Shown here piece after piece: positions 8,776 through 16,761 of a stretch of 64,000 nucleotides of DNA; position 1 is the first letter of the stretch; every line of letters starts with the position of its first letter. A program made the position numbers and the translations under genes. Origin of the DNA: JBQTJJ01 sp052387235. Its GTDB lineage: Bacteria; Actinomycetota; Acidimicrobiia; Acidimicrobiales; GCA-2861595. Location: positions 4,197 through 68,196 of the forward strand of contig JBQTJJ010000033.1 of assembly GCA_052387235.1 (NCBI GenBank), given 5' to 3'. The notes under the pieces were generated by a model. That model saw only the letters and a list, made by a program, of their open reading frames with translations. It was not told the DNA's origin and did not search any database.

Positions 8776-9525
8776 TCAGCCCGCGGGCCAGAGGCGGCCC
8801 GCCACCTCGGACCACAGGTCGTGGAAGGCCCGGGCGGCGGCGGTGGTGGGGGCGAAGTGGCCGATGGGCGCCCGCTCCACGCCCATGCGCTCGACGGCGC
8901 TGGCGTTCGGGATGGCGGTGGCGAGGAAGGCCGGCCACCGCCCGGCCAGCGCCTCCAGCAGCTCGCGGTGCAGCCGCTTCCGCCTGTCCACCATGGTGAA
9001 GTGGGGGAGCAGGCCGGGGGCGTCGGCGCCCTCGTCGAGGAACCGGGCCAGCTGGTCGAGGGTGCGGGCCGACAGGGTCGTGGGGATGACCGGCACCAGC
9101 AGGTGGCGGGCCGCCCCGAACACGCTCTCGCTGGCGAGGGAGATGCTGGGCGGGCAGTCGAGGAAGGCGACGTCGTAGCCGCCGGCGAGGGGGTCGAGCA
9201 GGCCGGCCAGCCGCTCGGTGGGGCGTTTGGTGGCGTCGAGGTGCAGATCGAGATGGCGGAGGGAGAAGTCGGCGGGGACGAGGTGGAGCCCGGGCACGTC
9301 GGTGGCCCGCACGTGGGCCGCCAGCTCGCCGTGGGAGCCCACCAGCCGCTCGGTGCCGCCCTTGACCTTGGCCTTTACCCGGAAGTAGTAGCTGGCCGCG
9401 CCCTGCGGGTCGAGGTCCCACACCAGGACGCGCGCCCCCGAGCGGGCCGCCTCGAACGCCAGGTTCACGGCCGACGTGGTCTTCCCCACGCCACCCTTGA
9501 TGCTGTAGGTGGCGAGCACCTTCAT
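8776..9525 (-). CDS. ParA/MinD-type ATPase
   Basis: 249-residue P-loop ATPase of the ParA class, which in other systems forms DNA-bound gradients that move plasmids, chromosomes or large cytoplasmic cargo. The deviant Walker A is KGGVGKTTSAVN (residues 9-20), followed by the DPQGAAS and DCPPS motifs. There is no N-terminal HTH and no neighbouring ParB, so it is not the chromosome Soj/Spo0J pair. The ATG at 9525 overlaps the CYTH-CHAD stop as ATGA, tying it to a polyphosphate-binding-type protein. I infer an orphan positioning ATPase, possibly for polyphosphate granules. Confidence 0.85.
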   Translation of the reverse strand: MKVLATYSIKGGVGKTTSAVNLAFEAARSGARVLVWDLDPQGAASYYFRVKAKVKGGTERLVGSHGELAAHVRATDVPGLHLVPADFSLRHLDLHLDATKRPTERLAGLLDPLAGGYDVAFLDCPPSISLASESVFGAARHLLVPVIPTTLSARTLDQLARFLDEGADAPGLLPHFTMVDRRKRLHRELLEALAGRWPAFLATAIPNASAVERMGVERAPIGHFAPTTAAARAFHDLWSEVAGRLWPAG

Positions 9526-11057
9526 CCGCGGCCGCCCGCCGACGACAGGAGCTCGGTGAAGGTGCGCGCCGTCTGCTTGGTGTCGTACGCGCTGAAGCGC
9601 TGGGCGAACTCGTCGCGGGCGGACCGGCGGCGCTGCTCGAGGTGCTCGGTGAGCCGGCCCATGGCCACCAGCGTGTCCGGCCCCACCCCCGGCCTGCCGT
9701 GCAGCTCGGCCGCGACGTGCGCCAGCTGGTGCACGTGGACCTCGGCGTCCTGGTGCTCGCCCAGGTTGTCCTGGAGGGCCTTGAGGCGCTGCACGAAGGC
9801 CTTGCGGGGGCCCGGGGCGTAGAGGCTGCCGAAGCACTCGAGGAGGTAGCGCAGCTTCTTGGCGTCCTTGCGCAGCTCGTGCAGCACCTCGGCCGGGGTC
9901 TCGGGGCCGATGGAGCGCCCCCGCTCCAGGAGCTGCGCCTGCGCCTTGGCCGTCCGGCCGGCGGCGACCCTGCCGATGGCCGGGCCGGTCCCGGCGACCT
10001 CGTCCCCGGTCCCGCCTCCCTGCAGCCATCCCTGCCACCCGGTCATGAGCTTGCGGTAGCGGGCCGACCGCAGCACCTTGGCCAGGGCCACGTGCTCCGC
10101 CCGCCGGCGACCCGAGATGTGGGCCAGGACGGGAGCGAGCTGGCTCGACCCCTCCGGTCCGAGGGGTGCCACGTACCCGCTCCACTCGATCACGTAGACG
10201 TCGAGGTCCCGGGCCGGACCGGTTGCGCCCCCCAGCCAGCCGAAGCCGTCGCGATAGCTGTCGCGCACGGCCGGCGGCAGCACGCCCTTGCCCTGGGCCA
10301 GCACCGACCGGGTGCGGCGCACCGCCACCCGCAGGTCGTGGAGGAACTCGGGGTCGACGTCGTCCACCGTGCCCTGCCAGTTGGCGTCGACGGTGGCGGC
10401 CAGGTTGGCCAGCACCCGCCGGAACGCCTGCAGCGCCGGCTCCCTCCGGTCCAGGGGGACGGTGGGCGATCCCTTGAAGCCGGTCAGGTCGATGCCGGCC
10501 GCCGCCGCGGCGGCGGTGAGGACGCCCGCTCCGTCGGCGAGTCCGAGCGACACGAGCAGGCTCCGGGCGCCGGCCGCATCCTTCGGGTACCCGGCCAGCT
10601 CGCCGACCTGCACCGCCCAGATCGGACCCACCTCGTCGTGGCCCTCCACGGTGACCCCGTCGTGGACCTCGACGGCCACCCGGGCCTTGCCGGCACGGTC
10701 CCGGCGCACGCCGCGGGTCGCACTGGCGGTGACGGTCATCACCCGCAGGAGGGCCCGGATGTCGGTGTGGGCCAGGAGGCGGGCGCGGAAGGGGCCGGCC
10801 GGCAGGTCGGCGGCGAAGCGGGGCGCGCCGTCGACGCTGAGCCCGACCGGGCTGGTCCCCTCGGCGTCGAGGACCAGCTGGTGCGACCCGGCCTGCTCCC
10901 GAAGCTCCAGGCGCATGCCGGCCCCGGCCAGGCGCCCGTCGAACGTGTCGAGCACCGTGCGGCGTACCCGGCGGCTCGGGCCGAGCTCGTAGCCGGCGCC
11001 GGCCAGCGCCGACAGCACGCCGGCGGGATCGACGTCGGGTGAGGTGTAGGCGTCCAT
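9522..11057 (-). CDS. CYTH-CHAD domain protein
   Basis: 511 residues. The N-terminal CYTH domain (about 1-200) is the triphosphate tunnel metalloenzyme fold; it retains RLELREQAGSHQL-type strands but its start lacks the usual ExExK signature, so its activity is doubtful. The C-terminal CHAD domain (about 225-505) is a helical bundle with conserved histidines and basic residues: FLHDLRVAVRRTRS, HELRKDAKKLRYLLE and LQDNLGEHQDAEVH. CHAD domains bind inorganic polyphosphate and localise to polyphosphate granules in some bacteria (family knowledge). It is coupled to the downstream ParA-type ATPase and lies between ppx and ppk1. Confidence 0.88.
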   Translation of the reverse strand: MDAYTSPDVDPAGVLSALAGAGYELGPSRRVRRTVLDTFDGRLAGAGMRLELREQAGSHQLVLDAEGTSPVGLSVDGAPRFAADLPAGPFRARLLAHTDIRALLRVMTVTASATRGVRRDRAGKARVAVEVHDGVTVEGHDEVGPIWAVQVGELAGYPKDAAGARSLLVSLGLADGAGVLTAAAAAAGIDLTGFKGSPTVPLDRREPALQAFRRVLANLAATVDANWQGTVDDVDPEFLHDLRVAVRRTRSVLAQGKGVLPPAVRDSYRDGFGWLGGATGPARDLDVYVIEWSGYVAPLGPEGSSQLAPVLAHISGRRRAEHVALAKVLRSARYRKLMTGWQGWLQGGGTGDEVAGTGPAIGRVAAGRTAKAQAQLLERGRSIGPETPAEVLHELRKDAKKLRYLLECFGSLYAPGPRKAFVQRLKALQDNLGEHQDAEVHVHQLAHVAAELHGRPGVGPDTLVAMGRLTEHLEQRRRSARDEFAQRFSAYDTKQTARTFTELLSSAGGRG

Positions 11058-11107
11058 GGGCGGCGCTCGGTTTCGGCTGCGTCGTGCGCCCGGCCGCCGC
11101 CTGGCCC

Positions 11108-11113
11108 AAGCTT
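11108..11113 (+). promoter_or_regulatory. Possible leaderless -10 box for the CYTH gene
   Basis: AAGCTT, 6 nt, then ATG at 11120. It fits NANNNT only, so it is a weaker example of the window's leaderless pattern. Confidence 0.3.
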
Positions 11114-11119
11114 GGCGCC

Positions 11120-11593
11120 ATGGCCGTCGAGATCGAGCGGAAGTTCCTTGTGACCGCCGTGCCCGGGCCCGAACTGCTCGGTCCCGGCGTGCGGCTGCGG
11201 CAAGGGTACCTGGCCGAGGACGGCCCGGTGCAGGTGCGGGTGCGCATCACCGAGGCGGCGGCGGTGCTGACGGTGAAGGCGGGACGGGGCCTCAGCCGCA
11301 CGGAGGTGGAGCTGCCCGTCGGGCCGGACGAGGCCGAGTCGTTGTGGGCCCACACCGGCGGGCGGCGCATCGAGAAGGTGCGCTTCCACGTGGACGCGGG
11401 CGGCCATGCCGTCGAGGTCGACCTCTACGCCGGCGCCCTCGACGGCCTGTGCACGGCGGAGGTCGAGTTCGCCTCGGTGGAGGAGGCCGAGCGGTTCGTC
11501 CCGCCCCCGTGGTTCGGGCCCGAGGTCACCACCGTGGCCGGCTGGGACAACGCCTCGCTGGCCAGGAGCGGCCGGCCCGAGCCGCTCAGCTGA
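11120..11593 (+). CDS. Stand-alone CYTH domain protein (triphosphatase-like)
   Basis: 157-residue CYTH/TTM protein beginning with the diagnostic MAVEIERKF (ExExK motif, residues 4-8), followed by alternating charged strands (RLRQGYL, VRVRI, LTVKAG, RTEVELPV, VEVDLYAG, AEVEFAS) that line the tunnel. Enzymes with this fold hydrolyse short triphosphates such as tripolyphosphate or thiamine triphosphate, or make cAMP; a short-chain polyphosphatase is the likeliest role here given the neighbours. The frame is open further upstream, but ATG 11120 is chosen because the motif starts there. Its 3' end overlaps the Nudix stop by 8 bp. Confidence 0.85.
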   Translation: MAVEIERKFLVTAVPGPELLGPGVRLRQGYLAEDGPVQVRVRITEAAAVLTVKAGRGLSRTEVELPVGPDEAESLWAHTGGRRIEKVRFHVDAGGHAVEVDLYAGALDGLCTAEVEFASVEEAERFVPPPWFGPEVTTVAGWDNASLARSGRPEPLS

Positions 11594-12002
11594 GGCGCTC
11601 CTCGAACACGTCGAGCACCTGGCGGTCGCGCGGGTAGGAGAGCAGCTCCCGGGCCTGCCCCACCGCCAGCCAGCGGATCTCGTCCACCTCGGGCCCCGGC
11701 TCGAAGCCCCCTCCGAGCGGGCGCATGGCCCAGTACCGGGCCACCTTGGCCCGCTGCCGGCGGTCGGCGTATGCCACCTCGGTGAGGTACGGGCCCAGCT
11801 CGCAGCGCAGCCCGGTCTCCTCGGCCACCTCCCGCAGGGCGCAGTCCTCGTCGCTCTCACCGGGGTCGGCCTTCCCCTTGGGCAGCGTCCAGTCGTCGTA
11901 CCGGGGCCGGTGGACCAGGAGCACCTCGCGGCCGCCGCCACTCGCCCGCCACACCCCGCCGCCGGCGGCGCGGACGAGCTCGCCCCGGCCCGGCCCCGTC
12001 AC
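11586..12002 (-). CDS. Nudix hydrolase (MutT-like)
   Basis: 138-residue Nudix protein with a perfect Nudix box starting GKADPGE and ending REVAEETGL (G-x5-E-x7-REUxEExGU), preceded by WTLPKG. Such small enzymes sanitise oxidised nucleotides or cleave diadenosine polyphosphates. The GTG start at 12002 shares GTGA with the stop of the SixA-type gene, so the two are translationally coupled. In mycobacteria a MutT1 protein fuses a Nudix domain to a histidine-phosphatase domain and sits beside ppk1; here the same two domains are separate genes beside ppk1, with the phosphatase first. Confidence 0.88.
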   Translation of the reverse strand: MTGPGRGELVRAAGGGVWRASGGGREVLLVHRPRYDDWTLPKGKADPGESDEDCALREVAEETGLRCELGPYLTEVAYADRRQRAKVARYWAMRPLGGGFEPGPEVDEIRWLAVGQARELLSYPRDRQVLDVFEERLS

Positions 12003-12460
12003 TCCGGCGGCGTCAGGTAGCGGCCCACGATCCTCGACGTGGCGTCGCGCTCGAGCACCCACACCGACCCCTTCTGGCACCGGTCGTCGCCGAGGCGGGC
12101 GCCGTTCCCGTCGAGGTGGGCCAGCAGGTCGGCGATCACGTCGCCATGGGTGCACAGGACGGTGTGGCCGGGATGGCCGAGCAGCGAGTGCACGAGGGCG
12201 GCGGCCTGCTCGCCCGCGCCCTCGGCCAGCGCCTCCGACGCCCCCACGGCGAGGCCCAGGGCGGCGGCGGCCGGCGCCAGCGTGTCGACGCAGCGCACGG
12301 TGGGGCTCGAGACGAACCGCGTGACCGGGAACCCGGAGAGGACCCCGACCAGCCCGTCGGCCTGGCGCCGGCCCCGCTCGTTCAAGGGCCGGGCCGGATC
12401 CTCGCCGGCCCACGCGCTCCGGGGCAGGGCGACGGCATGGCGGACGACGAGGACGGGCAC
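11999..12460 (-). CDS. SixA-type histidine phosphatase
   Basis: 153-residue phosphoglycerate-mutase-fold phosphatase with the RHG-like catalytic motif in the form VVRHAVAL (residues 5-12) and the second catalytic His in VLCTHGDVI. The short length and RHA variant are those of SixA, which removes phosphate from phosphohistidine; the mycobacterial MutT1 C-terminal domain is the other relative. GTG start at 12460. It is coupled to the Nudix gene by a 4-base overlap and lies 82 bp downstream of ppk1. Confidence 0.82.
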   Translation of the reverse strand: MPVLVVRHAVALPRSAWAGEDPARPLNERGRRQADGLVGVLSGFPVTRFVSSPTVRCVDTLAPAAAALGLAVGASEALAEGAGEQAAALVHSLLGHPGHTVLCTHGDVIADLLAHLDGNGARLGDDRCQKGSVWVLERDATSRIVGRYLTPPE

Positions 12461-12542
12461 GAGGGTGCATTGTGCCCCTCCCGCCGGCCGTCTCCGAATC
12501 CGGCCGGGGCGCGGCCGCCCGGCGCAGTCCGGAGGTCCGCGA

Positions 12543-14696
12543 CTACAGCGAGCTCTCCGACGCGTCGGCGGCCAGGTCCTCGGCCTCCCGCCGCCGGCGC
12601 ACCCGCTCCTCGGCCAGCTGCTGGAGCCGCACGTGCGACGACAGCCCCTCGGTGGTGGCCACCTTGGACCAGGACCCGTCGGACGCCAGCTGCCAGGCCA
12701 GGACGTCGTCGGCCAGCTCCACGTCCAGGATCTCCCGCAGCCGGTCCTGCAGGTCCGGGGCCTCCACCGGCACCAGGACCTCGATGCGCTTGTCCAGGTT
12801 GCGGGCCATCATGTCGGCCGAGCCGATGAGGTACCGGACCGGGCCGTGGGCGGGGTCGCCGAAGGCGAAGATCCTCGAGTGCTCCAGGTAGCGCCCGACG
12901 ATGGAGCGGACCCGGATGTTCTCCGACAGCTCGGGCACGCCGGGCCGCAGGCCGCACATGCTGCGCACGATCAGGTCGACCGACGTCCCGGCCGCCGAGG
13001 CCAGGTAGAGGGCGTCGATGACGGCCTTGTCGACCAGGCTGTTGACCTTCATCACGATGCGCCCGGGCCTGGGCCCCGAGCACTCCCGCTCGATCAGCTC
13101 CACGATGCGGGCCCGCAGGTGGGTCGGCGCGAGGAGGACCTTGCGGTACCGCTGCTGGCGGCTGTAGCCGGTGAGGAAGTTGAACAGGTCGGTGAGGTCG
13201 GCGCCCAGGTCGGCGTCGGCCGACAGCAACCCGATGTCCTCGTAGATCCGGGCCGTCTTCGGGTTGTAGTTGCCCGTGCCCACGTGGCAGTAGCGACGGA
13301 TGCCGTCCTCCTCCTGGCGAACGACGAGCGCCGTCTTGCTGTGGGTCTTGAAGCCGACCAGGCCGTACACGACGTGGACGCCCGCCTCCTCCAGGGCCCG
13401 GGCCCAGGCGATGTTGGCCTGCTCGTCGAAGCGGGCCTTCAGCTCCACCAGGGCCGAGACCTGCTTGCCCCGCTCGGCCGCCCGGATGAGCGACTTCACG
13501 ATCGGGCTGTCGCCCGACGTGCGGTAGAGCGTCTGCTTGATGGCCAACACCTTCGGGTCGGAGGCGGCCTGGCGGATGAACGCCTCCACGGTGGTCTTGA
13601 ACGACTCGTAGGGGTGGTGGACGAGGATGTCCCGCTCCCGCAGCGCCGCGAACACGTCGGCCCGGTCGTTGTCGTCCGCCGCCAGCTCCGGGGGCGTCAC
13701 CGGATGCCAGGGCTCGTCCTTGAGATCGGCGCGGTCCAGCTCGTGCAGGGCCCACAGGCCACCGAGGTCGAGCGGCCCCTGCACCTCGAACACGTCGTTG
13801 GGCTCGACCTCCAGCTCCCGCTCGAGCAGCTGGCGGGCCTCGGACGACATGCCGGCATCGACCTCCACCCGCACGGCCTGCCCGAAGCGGCGCCGGCGCA
13901 GCTCCATCTCCACCGCCGCCAGCAGGTCGTCCGCCTCCTCGTCCTCCTCCAGGGTGAGGTCGGTGTTGCGGGTGACCCGGAACGGGTACTGGCACTCGAT
14001 CTCCATGCCCGGGAAGAGGGCGTCGAGGTGGGCCGCGATCACCTGCTCGAGGGGCACGAACCGCTCGCCATCCGGGAGGAACACGAAGCGGGGCAGGAGC
14101 GGTGGGACCTTCACACGCGCGAAGCGGCGCTCGCCCGTCACCGGGTCCCGGACGATCACGGCCAGGTTGAGCGAGAGGTTGGAGATGTAGGGGAAGGGGT
14201 GGCCGGGGTCGACCGCCAGCGGCGTGAGCACCGGGAACACGTCGTCGAACACCCGCTGCAGCTGCTTGCGGTCATCGTCGCCGAGGGTGGCGAGGTCGCA
14301 CATACGGATGCCGGCCGCGGCCAGGGCCGGCACCACGCGCTCCAGGAAGACGCCGGACTGGCGGTCGACGAGGGTGGCGATGCGCTGGCGGATGGCGTCG
14401 AGCTGCTGCGCCGGCGTGAGCCCGTCGGCCGTCGCCGACGACATCCCGGCCGCCACCTGGTCCTTGAGCCCGGCCACCCGCACCTGGAAGAACTCGTCGA
14501 GGTTGGTGGAGAAGATGGCCAGGAACTTGGCCCGCTCGAGCAGGGGGAGGGACTCGTCCTCGGACAGGGCCAGCACCCGTTCCTGGAAATCGAGGAGGGA
14601 CAGCTCCCGGTTGATGTAGGGCGGCAGCTCGCCGGCGGCGGCCGGCGGCGGGGTCGGGGCAGGCTCCTCGATGAGCTCTTCCAGCTGCCGTGCCAT
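12543..14696 (-). CDS. ppk1: Polyphosphate kinase Ppk1
   Basis: Enzyme that builds inorganic polyphosphate from ATP reversibly. The 717 residues match the four-domain PPK1: N domain (ELSLLDFQERVLALSED and STNLDEFFQVRVAGL), head domain, and two phospholipase-D-like catalytic domains with HHPYESF and the autophosphorylated-His region FKTHSKTALVVR and CHVGTGNYN. ATG 14696 is favoured over the TTG two codons earlier because a TACCGT box (14702-14707) overlaps the TTG. Together with ppx it gives synthesis and breakdown of polyphosphate within 10 kb of the phosphate importer. Confidence 0.95.
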   Translation of the reverse strand: MARQLEELIEEPAPTPPPAAAGELPPYINRELSLLDFQERVLALSEDESLPLLERAKFLAIFSTNLDEFFQVRVAGLKDQVAAGMSSATADGLTPAQQLDAIRQRIATLVDRQSGVFLERVVPALAAAGIRMCDLATLGDDDRKQLQRVFDDVFPVLTPLAVDPGHPFPYISNLSLNLAVIVRDPVTGERRFARVKVPPLLPRFVFLPDGERFVPLEQVIAAHLDALFPGMEIECQYPFRVTRNTDLTLEEDEEADDLLAAVEMELRRRRFGQAVRVEVDAGMSSEARQLLERELEVEPNDVFEVQGPLDLGGLWALHELDRADLKDEPWHPVTPPELAADDNDRADVFAALRERDILVHHPYESFKTTVEAFIRQAASDPKVLAIKQTLYRTSGDSPIVKSLIRAAERGKQVSALVELKARFDEQANIAWARALEEAGVHVVYGLVGFKTHSKTALVVRQEEDGIRRYCHVGTGNYNPKTARIYEDIGLLSADADLGADLTDLFNFLTGYSRQQRYRKVLLAPTHLRARIVELIERECSGPRPGRIVMKVNSLVDKAVIDALYLASAAGTSVDLIVRSMCGLRPGVPELSENIRVRSIVGRYLEHSRIFAFGDPAHGPVRYLIGSADMMARNLDKRIEVLVPVEAPDLQDRLREILDVELADDVLAWQLASDGSWSKVATTEGLSSHVRLQQLAEERVRRRREAEDLAADASESSL

Positions 14697-14701
14697 CCCC
14701 A

Positions 14702-14707
14702 ACGGTA
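14702..14707 (-). promoter_or_regulatory. -10 box for ppk1
   Basis: TACCGT on the minus strand, 5 nt before ATG 14696. This would give a leaderless or nearly leaderless mRNA. Confidence 0.4.
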
Positions 14708-14765
14708 CTGCCGGGCCGCCTGCGCCGAGATGGCGCGGCGGTGAACGATCGGCGAACTCTCCGGG

Positions 14766-15473
14766 TCAGCCGAGACGCAGCACCGGCCAGCCGGCCGAGG
14801 TCGCGGCCTGGCGCAGCCGGCGGTCGGGGTTGACCGCCACCGGCCGCCCGCAGGCCGCCAGCAGGGGCAGGTCGGACCCGCTGTCGGCGTAGGCGGTGGC
14901 GCTGGCCAGGTCGACCGGGCCCAGCTCCGCTTCGAGCCGCTCGAGCTTGCCCGGGCCGTGGCAGAAGGGGCCGTCGAGGCGGCCGGTGAGCCGCCCGTCC
15001 ACCACCTCGGCCCGGGTGCCCACGGCACGGTCGGCGCCCAGGGCGTGGCCCACGGCCTCGACCAGCTCCTGGGGACTGGCCGACAGCACCACGCAGGTGT
15101 CGCCGGCCGCCTTGTGGCGGGCCATGAGCCAGCGGGCGGCGGGGTAGGCCGAGGAGGCGATCTCGGGGGCCACCTCCCGGGCCACCGACGCCAGCTGTTC
15201 CTGGTCGCGGTCGGCGGCTGCGGCCAGCAGGCTCTCCCGCAGGCGGGCGATGCGGGAGTCGGCCATGCCGCGGCGGGCGAAGCCGGCGGCCCGCACCGCG
15301 TGGCGGGCGACGGTGGTGCGCTGGATCACCTTGCGGTCGGCGAGGGCCCGGCCGAGCTCCATCAGGCTGGAGCCGGGCACGAGGGTGCGGTCGAGGTCGA
15401 AGATGGCGACGGCGCGGACCGGCTGCGTGCGGGTCCGCGGAGGGCGGCGTGCGGCGAGAGTTGCGCGTGTCAT
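14766..15473 (-). CDS. HAD-family phosphatase (SerB/HAD-IB type)
   Basis: 235-residue haloacid-dehalogenase-like phosphatase with motif I FDLDRTLVPGSS, motif II LSASPQE, a GPGKLERLE lysine region and motif III YADSGSDLPLL. The C1 cap and the final ADS.SDLPLL are typical of HAD subfamily IB (phosphoserine phosphatase, CicA-like). The substrate cannot be told. ATG 15473 is chosen; a longer frame upstream lacks homology-like sequence. It lies between ppk1 and the SnoaL-like gene, all on the minus strand. Confidence 0.82.
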   Translation of the reverse strand: MTRATLAARRPPRTRTQPVRAVAIFDLDRTLVPGSSLMELGRALADRKVIQRTTVARHAVRAAGFARRGMADSRIARLRESLLAAAADRDQEQLASVAREVAPEIASSAYPAARWLMARHKAAGDTCVVLSASPQELVEAVGHALGADRAVGTRAEVVDGRLTGRLDGPFCHGPGKLERLEAELGPVDLASATAYADSGSDLPLLAACGRPVAVNPDRRLRQAATSAGWPVLRLG

Positions 15474-15589
15474 GGCTCGATGGTGGAGGCGCCACGTTGC
15501 GAGCGGATGTCGGCCGCCGCCCATCCGCGTGAACGGCGATGGGCGGCTCCGTGAAGGGGCGGCGGCGGGCTCCGCCCGGGACGCTGTGT

Positions 15590-16015
15590 TCAGGTGCCGG
15601 GAGGCGGCGGGACGAACCCCAGCTGCTGCAGCATGCCCAGCTGGTCCACGACCCCCCAGTGCTCGCGGATCTGGCCTCCGGACATGCGGGCGATGTGGAT
15701 CTCCTCCCACGTGGCCGACCTGCCGGACGCCGGCATGCCGAGGAAGTCGCCTGTCATCGTGGCCGTGACGCGCACGTGGCCGATGTGCATGTCGCCGTCC
15801 TGGAACTGACCGACCACGTCGTAGCGGACGTCGGGGAAGGCCGACCGCAACGCGGTGGTGAACAGGTGCACGCCCTCGCGCGTGGCCGGCACCCCCGGCG
15901 GGAGGGAGATGTGCTCGGCGTAGTCGTCGGCGAAGAGCTCGTCGATCAGCTCCGTCCGGCCCTCGTTGAAGATCTCGAGTGGGACGCGGCGAAAGTTGGC
16001 AGCGTCATCAGCCAT
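15590..16015 (-). CDS. SnoaL-like / ester cyclase family protein
   Basis: 141-residue small alpha+beta barrel protein of the SnoaL-like superfamily: FNEGRTELIDELFADDY, then GVHLFTTALRSAFPDV, MTGDFLGMPASG and EHWGVVDQLGMLQQLG at the end. Members include polyketide cyclases and many uncharacterised proteins; the reaction here is unknown. The ATG at 16015 has a GAGGAGG ribosome site just upstream. A perfect hairpin lies 60-83 nt before the start. Confidence 0.8.
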   Translation of the reverse strand: MADDAANFRRVPLEIFNEGRTELIDELFADDYAEHISLPPGVPATREGVHLFTTALRSAFPDVRYDVVGQFQDGDMHIGHVRVTATMTGDFLGMPASGRSATWEEIHIARMSGGQIREHWGVVDQLGMLQQLGFVPPPPGT

Positions 16016-16074
16016 GGGCCTTCCTCCTCGTTTCCCGGGTGCGGTGCCCTCCCCGGATGCGACCGACGCTACGC

Positions 16075-16098
16075 CCCGGCGCAGGCTCGTGCGCCGGG
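16075..16098. repeat. Perfect inverted repeat, 9-bp arms
   Basis: CCCGGCGCA and TGCGCCGGG flank the loop GGCTCG. It sits upstream of the SnoaL-like gene, so it may be an operator or an mRNA leader hairpin. Confidence 0.6.
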
Positions 16099-16154
16099 TG
16101 ACTCGATCCCGTCGTCGTTGGTCACGAGGACCCGGATCGGCGAGTCCCCCTCCG

Positions 16155-16209
16155 GTCCTCGGCCTCCCTCCTGCCAGGTCGTGGATCGGCGGGAGGGAGG
16201 CACGAGGAC
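16155..16209. repeat. Long inverted repeat, about 21-bp arms
   Basis: Left arm 16155-16175 and right arm 16188-16209 pair over 21 positions with one bulged A (16202) and one G-T wobble, around a 12-nt loop. It lies downstream of the DUF2237 gene and upstream of the SnoaL-like gene. It could be a terminator (no T tract seen) or a mobile palindromic element. Confidence 0.6.
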
Positions 16210-16326
16210 GACGGTACGCCCCCTCCCTTACGACCCGATTGCCGCGCCGGCACGTCGACGTGACATCGAGGTGAATCCCCGGATCGCCCGGCGGGCGCAC
16301 TCGATGACCTGCCGCACCGGGTAGCC

Positions 16327-16719
16327 CTACCCGTCGGGGGGAGGAGGTGCCGCCGGGACGTCGACCGCATGCTCCCGGAGGATGGCGAGGGGCACGATGT
16401 CGAGGACGCGCTCGTTGGTGGACGCGAGGACCACGAAGGCGGCGGCGCCGTCGGCGTGGGCGCGCAGCCAGTTCACCGCCGTCACGCACCACCTGTCGCC
16501 GGGCACCAGGCCCGGGAAGTGGAACTCCGGCCTCGGGGTGGAGAGGTCGTTCCCGATGCTGCGCTGGTGCTCCAGGAACTCAGACGTCACCACCGCACAG
16601 ATCGTGTGGCTTCCCCGGTCGTCCGGCCCGGTCCGGCAGGACCCGTCCCGGTAGAAGCCTGTGAGCGGGTCGGTGCTGCACTCCTCCAGCTCGCCCCCGA
16701 GGACGTTGCGATCACCCAT
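16327..16719 (-). CDS. DUF2237 family protein
   Basis: 130-residue protein that follows the DUF2237 pattern closely: NVLGGELEECSTDPLTGF, GSHTICAVVTSEFLEHQ, GNDLSTPRPEFHFPGL and PGDRWCVTAVNW. The conserved cysteines in ECST and CRTG suggest a metal or disulfide role, but the function is not known. The ATG at 16719 opens directly before the NVLGG motif, as in other members. A proline-rich tail ends the protein. Confidence 0.85.
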   Translation of the reverse strand: MGDRNVLGGELEECSTDPLTGFYRDGSCRTGPDDRGSHTICAVVTSEFLEHQRSIGNDLSTPRPEFHFPGLVPGDRWCVTAVNWLRAHADGAAAFVVLASTNERVLDIVPLAILREHAVDVPAAPPPPDG

Positions 16720-16749
16720 GCCGGCAAGTATCGCGAGCAGCGGGGCCGC

Positions 16750-16755
16750 TAGGGT
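16750..16755 (+). promoter_or_regulatory. Leaderless -10 box
   Basis: TAGGGT, 6 nt, then GTG at 16762. Confidence 0.45.
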
Positions 16756-16761
16756 CCGGCT

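Larger units (their letters stand above)
16016..16326. other. Gene-free 311-bp stretch with two strong inverted repeats
   Basis: The only gap above 300 bp. No convincing coding frame was found on either strand. It holds a perfect 9-bp stem with a 6-nt loop at 16075-16098 and a roughly 21-bp hairpin at 16155-16209. It also contains the 5' region of the SnoaL-like gene, with its GAGGAGG ribosome site. Confidence 0.6.

Noticed and set aside
12039..14744. Long plus-strand open frame of about 900 codons opposite ppk1
   Set aside because: Low-complexity shadow of ppk1 caused by high GC; the opposite frame has all PPK1 motifs.
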